From positions 1 through 15,313 of the forward strand of contig CAYNDV010000117.1 in NCBI GenBank assembly GCA_964396055.1: a DNA stretch of 15,313 nt, read 5' to 3'. This document shows, one piece after another, positions 1 through 5,699 of this stretch (within the stretch, counting starts at the first letter, position 1; every line of letters starts with the position of its first letter). Both the position numbers and the translations under genes were made by a program. The stretch is from CAYJPV01 sp964396055. Its GTDB lineage: Bacteria; Acidobacteriota; Vicinamibacteria; Vicinamibacterales; JAKQTR01. Below the pieces are notes generated by a model. The model saw nothing but the letters and a program-made list of their open reading frames with translations, made no database searches and was not told where the DNA came from.

Positions 1-12
1 CTTCTGTCCGCC

Positions 13-588
13 TCACTTCCCCGTCACGATGAAGTGTCCGCGTCGGTTCTGCACCCAGCACGACTCCACTTCCTCGGTACAGAAGGGCGATTCTTCCCCC
101 TTGCTGACCGTCATGATCCGGGTGGCGGGGATACCCAGCGACACCAGGTAGTCGCGCGCGGCGGCGGCGCGGCGTTCGCCGAGGGCCAGGTTGTACTCGT
201 TGGTCCCGCGGGAGTCGCAGTGCCCCTCGATCGTGATCCGCGTGGAGGCCCAGCGCTTCAGCCAGTCGGCGTTCTTCTGCAGCGCTGACCGGGCGGCCTC
301 GCTGAGATCCGCCTTGTCGTAGTCGTACTGCACGTCCTGCAGCGGCTTCTCGGCGTTGATCGCGTCGAGCGTCTTGTTCGCAAAGATCTCGTCTTCGGTC
401 AACGGTTTCGGCGCCGGAGCCGGCGGTGGTGGCGGCGGCGGCGGCGGTGGTGGTGGCGGCGGCGGGGCCGTCGGGGCCGGTGGTGGCGGCGGCGGGGCCG
501 TCGGCGGCGCCTTCTTGGCGCACGCCATGGCGGCGCCGAGCGCCGCGCACAACGTCACGAGCAGGAGGAATCGAGTCCAGCGTTTCAT
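13..588 (-). CDS. pal: Peptidoglycan-associated lipoprotein Pal (OmpA-like)
   Basis: 191 residues. Pal is an outer-membrane lipoprotein that binds peptidoglycan and works with Tol proteins to keep the envelope joined during division. Seen: a hydrophobic signal (residues 6-22) ending at Cys23, the likely lipidated residue; the -3 position is Ala rather than Leu, so the lipobox is imperfect. A proline-rich linker (about 27-62) includes 15 consecutive prolines (42-56). The OmpA-like domain (about 84-190) carries the hallmark GHCDSRGTNEYNLALGERRA at 122-141, with the Asp and Arg that contact diaminopimelate. Cys170 and Cys177 may form a disulfide. The ATG at 588 is chosen because it begins a proper signal peptide; the frame stays open far upstream but without one. 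A GGGAGAG Shine-Dalgarno lies at 604-598. tolB would be expected beside it but is not in the window; the gene has its own promoter and reads out of the left edge. Very confident in the family. Confidence 0.96.
   Translation of the reverse strand: MKRWTRFLLLVTLCAALGAAMACAKKAPPTAPPPPPPAPTAPPPPPPPPPPPPPPPAPAPKPLTEDEIFANKTLDAINAEKPLQDVQYDYDKADLSEAARSALQKNADWLKRWASTRITIEGHCDSRGTNEYNLALGERRAAAARDYLVSLGIPATRIMTVSKGEESPFCTEEVESCWVQNRRGHFIVTGK
449..504 (-). repeat. 26-bp direct repeat with 30-bp period in the pal proline linker
   Basis: Positions 449-474 and 479-504 are identical, giving a 30-bp period and a 10-residue repeat of the type PTAPPPPPPA in the Pal linker. The adjoining 421-465 stretch is an almost pure CGG/TGG tract (CCG/CCA on the coding strand) giving 15 prolines. 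Such tracts expand and contract in frame, so linker length probably differs between strains. Confidence 0.85.
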
Positions 589-670
589 CGTGTTGCGCTC
601 TCCCGGAAAAAAATGGCTGACAACCGAACGCGACGAGGCGGAGAACTCGCGCGCAACCCTTCTACCGGGG

Positions 671-699
671 ACTGTATCGGCTGGCGCCGGGGGTGTCAA
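671..699 (-). promoter_or_regulatory. Sigma-70-like promoter of pal
   Basis: On the minus strand there is a perfect -35 TTGACA (699-694), a 17-bp spacer and a -10 TACAGT (676-671, four of six consensus bases). Transcription would begin near 664, leaving an untranslated leader of about 75 bases before the pal ATG. The -35 overlaps that of the divergent methyltransferase promoter. Confidence 0.65.
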
Positions 700-721
700 C
701 GCGAATCGGACCACGTACAAT
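693..721 (+). promoter_or_regulatory. Promoter of the methyltransferase gene, predicted leaderless
   Basis: A -35 GTGTCA (693-698, four of six), a 17-bp spacer and a -10 TACAAT (716-721, five of six) end 6 bases before the GTG at 728. The normal initiation distance therefore puts the first transcribed base on the G of that start codon. No Shine-Dalgarno is visible, which agrees with a leaderless message. The -35 box shares five base pairs with the pal -35 on the other strand, so polymerase could probably occupy only one of the two at a time. Confidence 0.6.
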
Positions 722-727
722 GGTCCC

Positions 728-1474
728 GTGGATCTGCTGCTCGAAGCGACGGCACGCGCCGAACGCGACCATTTCTGGTTCCGGGGATTCCGCCGGTTCG
801 TGCGCCCGCTCATCCGGGACGCGGCACGCGGGCGGACGGGCCTGCGCCTCCTCGATTGCGGCTGCGGCACGGGCGCCAACCTCGCGCTGCTGGCCGAGTT
901 CGGTGACGCGTGGGGCTTCGATCTCACGTGGACCGGCCTGCGCGTCGCCCGCGCCCGCCAGGTGACGCGCGTCGCCCGCGCGTCGGTGGACGCGGTGCCC
1001 TTTCCCGACGCCGCATTCGACATCGTCACGTCCTTCGACGTGTTGTACTGCCTCGACACGCCCGTCGAACAGGCCGCCGTGCGCGAGATGTGGCGCGTCC
1101 TGAAACCGGGCGGTACCCTCATCGTCAACGTGGCGGCCATGCCCATCCTGCGCGGCAACCACTCGGTGCTGTCCGCCGAGCGGCGCCGGTACGATCGCCC
1201 CGGTCTGCGGGCGCTGCTGGAAGGTGCGGGGTTCCGGGTGGAGCGCCTCGGCTACACCAACGCGACGCTGTTCCCCGCGATGCTCGCGGTGCGCCTCGTG
1301 CACCGCGCCACCGGGTTCGCCGAACCCGAGCAGGCCACGGCCGAAATCGCCGTGCCACCCGCACCGGTGAACGCTGCGCTGTCCGCGTTGCTGGCCGTGG
1401 AGGCTGGGGTGCAGCGCCTGGTGACGCTGCCCGTGGGCAGCTCGCTGCTGTGCCGCGCTACGAAGCCGGCGTGA
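728..1474 (+). CDS. Class I SAM-dependent methyltransferase (Methyltransf_11-like)
   Basis: 248 residues, probably cytosolic. Seen: an N-terminal HFWF segment (residues 15-18) after an acidic-basic helix, which in my recollection is common in methyltransferases found beside sugar-transfer genes; the SAM-binding motif I, LLDCGCGTG (41-49); a VPFPDAAFD segment with the following beta strand; and the post-motif WRVLKPGGTLIV typical of Methyltransf_11. The substrate cannot be read from the sequence. The frame is open upstream as a poly-Gly shadow of pal, but GTG 728 is the only sensible start and sits exactly where a leaderless transcript would begin. The 3' end overlaps the end of the convergent glycosyltransferase gene by 17 bp. 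A role in glycan or lipid-linked sugar methylation would fit that neighbour but is inference. Confidence 0.88.
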   Translation: MDLLLEATARAERDHFWFRGFRRFVRPLIRDAARGRTGLRLLDCGCGTGANLALLAEFGDAWGFDLTWTGLRVARARQVTRVARASVDAVPFPDAAFDIVTSFDVLYCLDTPVEQAAVREMWRVLKPGGTLIVNVAAMPILRGNHSVLSAERRRYDRPGLRALLEGAGFRVERLGYTNATLFPAMLAVRLVHRATGFAEPEQATAEIAVPPAPVNAALSALLAVEAGVQRLVTLPVGSSLLCRATKPA

Positions 1475-3797
1475 CGCGCACCGAGTAGACGCGCAGGCCG
1501 AGAGCGCGCCGATCGGCGTTCTCGCCGCGATCGGAGGGGCGGAACGTCTGGTTCGCGTCGATGGTGACGAGGCCGCCCGATGCCGCCAGGGCCGAGCCGG
1601 GCACCCGGAGGGTCCAGTGGAACTCCCCGCGGATCTGCTGTTCGTGCAGCACCTGTAAACCGGCCCGGATCGTGGCCGTGGTCGGCTGTGGGAACTGCCG
1701 GACCGGCACCTCTCCGGCCACATCGAGCACCACATCGCGATCGGCGGGCAGGATGCGCAACACCGCGCGTTCGCTGGTCCACCGCCAGGTGGTGCCCGTG
1801 GCGGGCTGCAGTTCCTGTTCGTGCCAGCCTGCGTCGTACCCCACCATCAGACGCCCGGCATCCTGCACGTCGAACTGCTCGATCGCCGCCGACGGGGAGA
1901 ACGCGCCCGTGTCGGCCCGGCGCGCCTCGATCGTGAGCGGCACCCAGCGCGCCGGCCCGGCCAGCGACCCGCCGGGCAGGTCGACGAAGCGCAGGAAGAA
2001 GGGCGCGGCCGCCGTCGCCGTCCACGTCTCCACGACGCGGCCGTCCACGGCCAGGCGGAACACGATGTCCGGGTCGCCGGCGCGTCCGAGGTGGCGGCCG
2101 CCAATCAGGGCGCGGGCGGCCCCGGTCCGGCTCCGGATGGCGGCCCGGATCGGGCCGGCGCCGAGTCCGGCTCCGGTCGACACGGCCAGACCCGCCGTCT
2201 CGGGGGTGAGGTGCCATCCTTCGAAGGCCACCCACCCGGGGTTGGAGATGTCGATCCAGTCCACGCCGTCGGGCCTGACGCCGCCGAGGTAGGTCCGCGT
2301 CGGGAAGGGCCACCGGTAGGCGCGCCGGAGGACCTGCGAGGACGGGTCGAGCAGGGCCAGGTCCGTCGCGCGCGGGTTGCGGAAGAACCAGACGGGCGTG
2401 CGGCCATCCTCGGTGATGTGTTCGGCCATCTCCCGCCACGCGAGTTTCGGCGGCGCGTGCAGCACGGTGACGGCGCGTGACGTCAGTTCCGTCTCGAGCG
2501 GGCGCGCGAACATGAAGTGGCGGCCGAGGTACGCCGCCCCGGCCCGATCCGCCGCCGCCGAGGCCTCGGCAATCGCGTGGGACACGGGACTGCCGGCCGC
2601 CGAGTACGCCGCCGTCACGGGCACCACCTGGACCAGCGCCACCACCGCGCAGGCGTACGCGGCCGCGGCCGCGGGCAGGCGCCCGAGCAGGGCGAGGCCC
2701 CGCACGGCCAGGTACACCGTCGGCGGCACCAGCGGGAGCGCATAACGCGTGGTCACCGACTCCTGGAACAGGAGGTGAAACACGGCGTACGGTCCAAACG
2801 CGACGGCCAGGAACAGCACGGCCCGGCGGTTGGTCCAGAGCAGGGCGAGGGCGCCGGCCACCGCCAGTGCCAGCACGATCCAGCCAAGGCCAGCCCAGTG
2901 CGGGATGAACGAGTCGTAGAGCCCGAACGCCAGGCGACGCGCCGTCGGGTTGGTGACGAGCAGATCCACACCGGTCCAGTCTTCGTTGGCCTGCGACGAC
3001 AGGGCCGCGAGGTACGCCGACGGGCCGCCGCTGGCGACGGCCAGCGGCACCAGCCACGCGAGCGTCCCGGCGCCGAACCACACGGTGGCGCCGATCAGGG
3101 CCCCGGCGGCGCCGCGGCCGGTGCGGGCCACCAGCACCAGGATCAGCACCGGCACGGTGAGCCAGACGGCCTGCGAACGCACCCCGATCGCCAGCGCCGC
3201 CACGAGGGCGCCCAGGAGAATGATGCGGCCGGATCGCGCCGCCGCCGCCGGGTCGTACCCGCCGCGGCTGTCGGGCACGTCGCGGACCTGCCGCACCAGC
3301 GCCGTGGCCAGCAGGGCCTGGGCGGCCAGCACGACGGCGAGACCCATGGTGTCGCTCATGGGCCGCACTGCCGTCATCCAGTAGAGCGGCGAGGCCACCG
3401 TCACCAGTGTGGCGAGCCACGCGGGCGACGCCCAGTCCCCGCGCGGCGCGCCGGCGCCGGCCGGCGCCGGGGCCAGCGCGTCAAGGGCCTGGAAGAGGCG
3501 CAGCAGCGGGAAGGCGGCCAGCGCGCCGAACAACGCGCCCCAGACCGCCAGCGCGTGTGGCTCGCTCAGGACGAGCCGCGCCGCCTTCGCGAACCCGATG
3601 TAGATCGGGTACCCGGGCGGGTGCGGCCGGTGGCGGCCCGGATCGAAGTCGCGGACGCCGAGCGCGAAGTTGATCGAGTCGACATCCTCGAGGGTGGAGG
3701 CCAGGAACGGCAGGTGCGCCGCCAGGAACACCACGGCCAGCGCGAGGGCCAGCCACCAGGCACGATCGATCGGACGACGGCCGGCAGGGACGGTCAT
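1458..3797 (-). CDS. GT39-like multi-pass membrane glycosyltransferase with C-terminal beta-rich domain
   Basis: 779 residues. The first half (about 10-445) is a chain of hydrophobic helices. The first outside loop after TM1 carries Glu37-Asp38-x-Asp40 followed by HPPGYP (59-64), matching the acidic loop motif and HPPGYP-type element of PMT/ArnT/GT39-like enzymes, which use polyprenyl-phosphate sugars on the outer face of the inner membrane. The second half (about 450-779) is soluble and beta-rich, with a GW segment at 657-658 followed by WRW, resembling domains I recall on acidobacterial polysaccharide glycosyltransferases. Donor and acceptor are unknown. It is the third gene of an operon: only 9 bp separate it from larE, with a modest AGAAGAG Shine-Dalgarno before ATG 3797. 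Pairing with a sulfur transferase is unusual. An acceptor-loading or O-glycosylation role is possible. Family placement fairly sure, function not. Confidence 0.8.
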   Translation of the reverse strand: MTVPAGRRPIDRAWWLALALAVVFLAAHLPFLASTLEDVDSINFALGVRDFDPGRHRPHPPGYPIYIGFAKAARLVLSEPHALAVWGALFGALAAFPLLRLFQALDALAPAPAGAGAPRGDWASPAWLATLVTVASPLYWMTAVRPMSDTMGLAVVLAAQALLATALVRQVRDVPDSRGGYDPAAAARSGRIILLGALVAALAIGVRSQAVWLTVPVLILVLVARTGRGAAGALIGATVWFGAGTLAWLVPLAVASGGPSAYLAALSSQANEDWTGVDLLVTNPTARRLAFGLYDSFIPHWAGLGWIVLALAVAGALALLWTNRRAVLFLAVAFGPYAVFHLLFQESVTTRYALPLVPPTVYLAVRGLALLGRLPAAAAAYACAVVALVQVVPVTAAYSAAGSPVSHAIAEASAAADRAGAAYLGRHFMFARPLETELTSRAVTVLHAPPKLAWREMAEHITEDGRTPVWFFRNPRATDLALLDPSSQVLRRAYRWPFPTRTYLGGVRPDGVDWIDISNPGWVAFEGWHLTPETAGLAVSTGAGLGAGPIRAAIRSRTGAARALIGGRHLGRAGDPDIVFRLAVDGRVVETWTATAAAPFFLRFVDLPGGSLAGPARWVPLTIEARRADTGAFSPSAAIEQFDVQDAGRLMVGYDAGWHEQELQPATGTTWRWTSERAVLRILPADRDVVLDVAGEVPVRQFPQPTTATIRAGLQVLHEQQIRGEFHWTLRVPGSALAASGGLVTIDANQTFRPSDRGENADRRALGLRVYSVRVTPAS

Positions 3798-3806
3798 GGG
3801 ACTCTT

Positions 3807-4658
3807 CTAGACGGCGCGCAGCACGACGCCCTCGTTCAGGCTGCCCGTCCGGTACCCCTGCACGTCGAGCGTGACGTAGCGGTAGCCGAGGGCCTTGAAC
3901 TCGCGGGTGATCGTGTCCCGGATCGGGTCCTGCAGGGCGCGGGCCGCCTCGTCTGGCCGCAGTTCGATCCGGGCGAGATCGTCGTGGTGCCGCACGCGGC
4001 AGAGCCGGAACCCGAGGCGCTGGAGAACCGACTCGGCCGCCTCGATGGCGGCGAGTTTCTCGGGGCTGACCTCGGAATGGTACGGAATGCGGGACGACAG
4101 ACAGGCGGACGCGGGCTCATCCCACGTGGGCAGCCCGGCCCGTCGCGAGAGCTCGCGGATCTCCGCCTTGCTCAGGCCGGCGTCATCGAGGGGGCTGCGC
4201 ACGCCGAACTCGCGCGCCGCCGCCCGGCCGGGCCGGTAGTCGCCGCGGTCGTCTGCGTTGGCGCCGTCGAGGACCGCCACGATCCCGCGCTCCCGGGCGA
4301 GGGCCGTGAGCCGGCCGAACAGCTCGTGCTTGCAGTGATAACAGCGGTCGGGGGCGTTGGCGCGGTACGCCGGGTTGTCCATCTCGGCCGTCACGATGAA
4401 CTCGTGGCGCAGCCCGAACCGCTCCGCGACCGTGACGGCCAGGTGGCGGTGGTGGGCCGGGTAGCTGGCGCTGTCAGCCGTGACGCACCACGCCCGGTCC
4501 CCCAGGACGTCGGCGGCCACCCAGCCGAGGTAGGCGCTGTCCACCCCGCCGCTGAAGGCGACCAGCACGGATCCCCACTGCGCCAGGGCAGCGCGGAGCC
4601 GCTGCTCCTTCCCGGCCAGGAGTGCCTCATCGACGGCGGGGACGGGGCCCTCGTTCAC
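3807..4658 (-). CDS. larE: LarE-family ATP-dependent sacrificial sulfur transferase
   Basis: 283 residues, close to the usual LarE length. LarE adenylates a carboxylated nicotinate-mononucleotide derivative and inserts sulfur, a step towards the nickel-pincer cofactor of lactate racemase and related enzymes. Seen: the PP-loop SGGVDS at 36-41; CYHC at 106-109; and Cys186 within PASACLSSRIPY, the position of the sacrificial cysteine in Lactobacillus LarE. Having Cys106, Cys109 and Cys186 together fits the three-cysteine LarE class known to hold a [4Fe-4S] cluster that shuttles sulfur catalytically. The start is GTG at 4658, overlapping the upstream TGA as GTGA, so translation is probably coupled. 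No larA, larB or larC is in the window, so the acceptor may differ from the lactate racemase cofactor. The family is clear; the in vivo substrate is not. Confidence 0.92.
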   Translation of the reverse strand: MNEGPVPAVDEALLAGKEQRLRAALAQWGSVLVAFSGGVDSAYLGWVAADVLGDRAWCVTADSASYPAHHRHLAVTVAERFGLRHEFIVTAEMDNPAYRANAPDRCYHCKHELFGRLTALARERGIVAVLDGANADDRGDYRPGRAAAREFGVRSPLDDAGLSKAEIRELSRRAGLPTWDEPASACLSSRIPYHSEVSPEKLAAIEAAESVLQRLGFRLCRVRHHDDLARIELRPDEAARALQDPIRDTITREFKALGYRYVTLDVQGYRTGSLNEGVVLRAV

Positions 4659-4879
4659 TGGTCGTCGTCCTCGTCCTCGTCTTCGTCCTCGTCCTCGCCT
4701 TCGTCGTCTTCGAAGTCGTCGTCGTCGTCATCGTCGTCGGCGACGGCTTCGAACTCGATGGGATGCAGACTGACGACTTCGAGCCGTTCGCCGCAGTTGT
4801 CGCACTCGAGCGTGTCGCCCTTGTCGACGTCGTACTCGTCGATGTCGATCTCGAAATCGCACTCAGGACACGTAGCCAT
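4655..4879 (-). CDS. LysW-like zinc-ribbon protein with polyacidic tail
   Basis: 74 residues. The first 46 form a compact zinc ribbon with two CxxC knuckles (Cys4/Cys7 and Cys26/Cys29), and the ECxxCGxxLEVVSLxP pattern closely matches LysW, the small amino-group carrier of lysine/arginine biosynthesis. Residues 48-74 are 24 Asp/Glu out of 27 and end in Gln. The EDWGE ending that carries the modified terminal glutamate in true LysW is absent, so a classical carrier role is doubtful. ATG 4879 is chosen because GAGGAGG sits just upstream (4890-4884) and the zinc ribbon begins at once; the frame continues to 5038 without further conserved sequence. It is first in the operon and its stop overlaps the larE start. 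It could be a protein partner, zinc donor or sulfur-related adaptor for the LarE-like enzyme; this is inference. Confidence 0.85.
   Translation of the reverse strand: MATCPECDFEIDIDEYDVDKGDTLECDNCGERLEVVSLHPIEFEAVADDDDDDDDFEDDEGEDEDEDEDEDDDQ
4661..4738 (-). repeat. GAC/GAG trinucleotide tract encoding the acidic tail
   Basis: On the coding strand this is an almost unbroken run of GAC and GAG/GAA codons, including alternating GAC-GAG units. It encodes residues 48-73 of the zinc-ribbon protein. Such low-complexity DNA is prone to in-frame slippage, so tail length may vary between strains. It ends 3 bases before the larE GTG start. Confidence 0.8.
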
Positions 4880-4883
4880 ACCC

Positions 4884-4890
4884 CCTCCTC
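4884..4890 (-). promoter_or_regulatory. Strong Shine-Dalgarno for the LysW-like gene
   Basis: GAGGAGG on the minus strand, 4 bases before ATG 4879 and extended by more G's. It is one of the clearest ribosome binding sites in the window and fixes the start of the short zinc-ribbon protein over longer upstream alternatives. Confidence 0.7.
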
Positions 4891-4934
4891 GACGGGAAAC
4901 CGATCGGCACGCGTGCGGCGCGAACGGCGCCAGG

Positions 4935-4940
4935 ATTATA
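4935..4940 (-). promoter_or_regulatory. Consensus -10 box (TATAAT) for the zinc-ribbon/larE/glycosyltransferase operon
   Basis: A perfect TATAAT on the minus strand (4940-4935), striking in such GC-rich DNA. Transcription would begin near 4928, giving a leader of about 49 bases to the Shine-Dalgarno and ATG 4879. No good -35 lies 16-18 bp upstream, so an activator or another sigma factor may be needed. Confidence 0.5.
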
Positions 4941-4988
4941 GCCCCGACCCTAATTGCCCTGCACGCGGCTGCCGATACCTTCCCAAGA

Positions 4989-5699
4989 ATGACCGCTCCG
5001 GGTTCCGCGCACAAGATCGTTTTGATCGCTGGAGACACGCCGGCGGTCCGGGATCGGTTCGTCGCGGCGCTCGAAGGGGCCGGTCATCAGGCCCACGCCG
5101 TCCGCAGCGCCGCCGAGCTGCTGGCGCGCGTCCGCGCCGATCTCGCCGATCTCGACCTCATCCTGGTCGACCTCGGCCTGCCGCACGCGGGCGGCCTCGA
5201 CCTCATCCGCGCCATCCGCCGCCTCGACAACGGGCGGATTCCCGTCCTGGTCTTCAGCGGCACCATCGGGGGCGCCCGCGAGGTCCGCGAACTGGCCGAG
5301 CTGGGCATCGCCGGCTACGTGAACGAGTTCAGCCCCGAAGCCCAGGTCCTGCCGGCGCTCGCCCCGCACCTCTTCCCGGACAACTTCAACCGCCGGGGCA
5401 GCGACCGGGTGGTGCTCGGCATCCCCGTCGCGTACCGCTACTCCAACACCATCGCCGCGGCGGTGACGCTGAACCTGGGCAAGGGCGGCGTCGCGATCCG
5501 GACGATGAGCCCGCTGGACCCGACCGCGCGCGCCCGCGTGCGGTTCCGCCTGCCCAATGCGAAACGGGACGTCGATGCCGAAGCCCGGGTCGCCTGGAGC
5601 GACCGGCGCGTGGGCATGGGCCTCGAGTTCGAGCGCATCGATCCCGCCGACCAGACCGCCATCGACGACTTCGTCGGCCGCCAGCACGGCGAGGACTAG
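4989..5699 (+). CDS. Receiver-PilZ two-domain protein
   Basis: 236 residues, cytosolic. Residues 8-125 are a CheY-like receiver with the phosphoacceptor Asp61 in LVDLGLP. The usual acidic pair after strand 1 is reduced to Asp16 (GD), and the conserved Lys after strand 5 is replaced by Glu113 (GYVNEF), so phosphorylation may be weak or altered. Residues 133-230 are a PilZ domain with the RxxxR motif (Arg136, Arg140) and N162-L-G164-K-G-G167 in place of the canonical [DN]xSxxG; the serine is lost. PilZ domains bind cyclic-di-GMP, so the protein could join two signals, in motility or envelope behaviour for example. No kinase or cyclase is adjacent. The ATG at 4989 has no clear Shine-Dalgarno; a weak TTGCCC/TACCTT pair (4954-4959, 4976-4981) would give a nearly leaderless message. 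Its stop overlaps that of the convergent ATPase gene. Confidence 0.88.
   Translation: MTAPGSAHKIVLIAGDTPAVRDRFVAALEGAGHQAHAVRSAAELLARVRADLADLDLILVDLGLPHAGGLDLIRAIRRLDNGRIPVLVFSGTIGGAREVRELAELGIAGYVNEFSPEAQVLPALAPHLFPDNFNRRGSDRVVLGIPVAYRYSNTIAAAVTLNLGKGGVAIRTMSPLDPTARARVRFRLPNAKRDVDAEARVAWSDRRVGMGLEFERIDPADQTAIDDFVGRQHGED

Noticed and set aside
720..722. ATG just before the methyltransferase GTG
   Set aside because: It is out of frame with the methyltransferase and leads into an Arg/Ser-rich shadow frame.
356..727. Upstream poly-Gly extension of the methyltransferase frame
   Set aside because: It is antisense to the pal proline linker and signal peptide and precedes the promoter. GTG 728 fits the family and the promoter.
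4655..4879. LysW as part of a lysine or arginine biosynthesis cluster
   Set aside because: No lysX, lysZ, lysY or related gene is near, and the EDWGE carrier end is missing.
2517..4988. Long plus-strand frame before the receiver-PilZ gene, and similar long plus frames over the metal ATPase
   Set aside because: These are mirror frames of the glycosyltransferase, larE and ATPase genes. The real receiver-PilZ protein begins at 4989.
4880..5038. Longer start for the zinc-ribbon protein
   Set aside because: The extension overlaps the -10 box and the divergent gene and has no zinc-ribbon sequence. The strong Shine-Dalgarno marks 4879.
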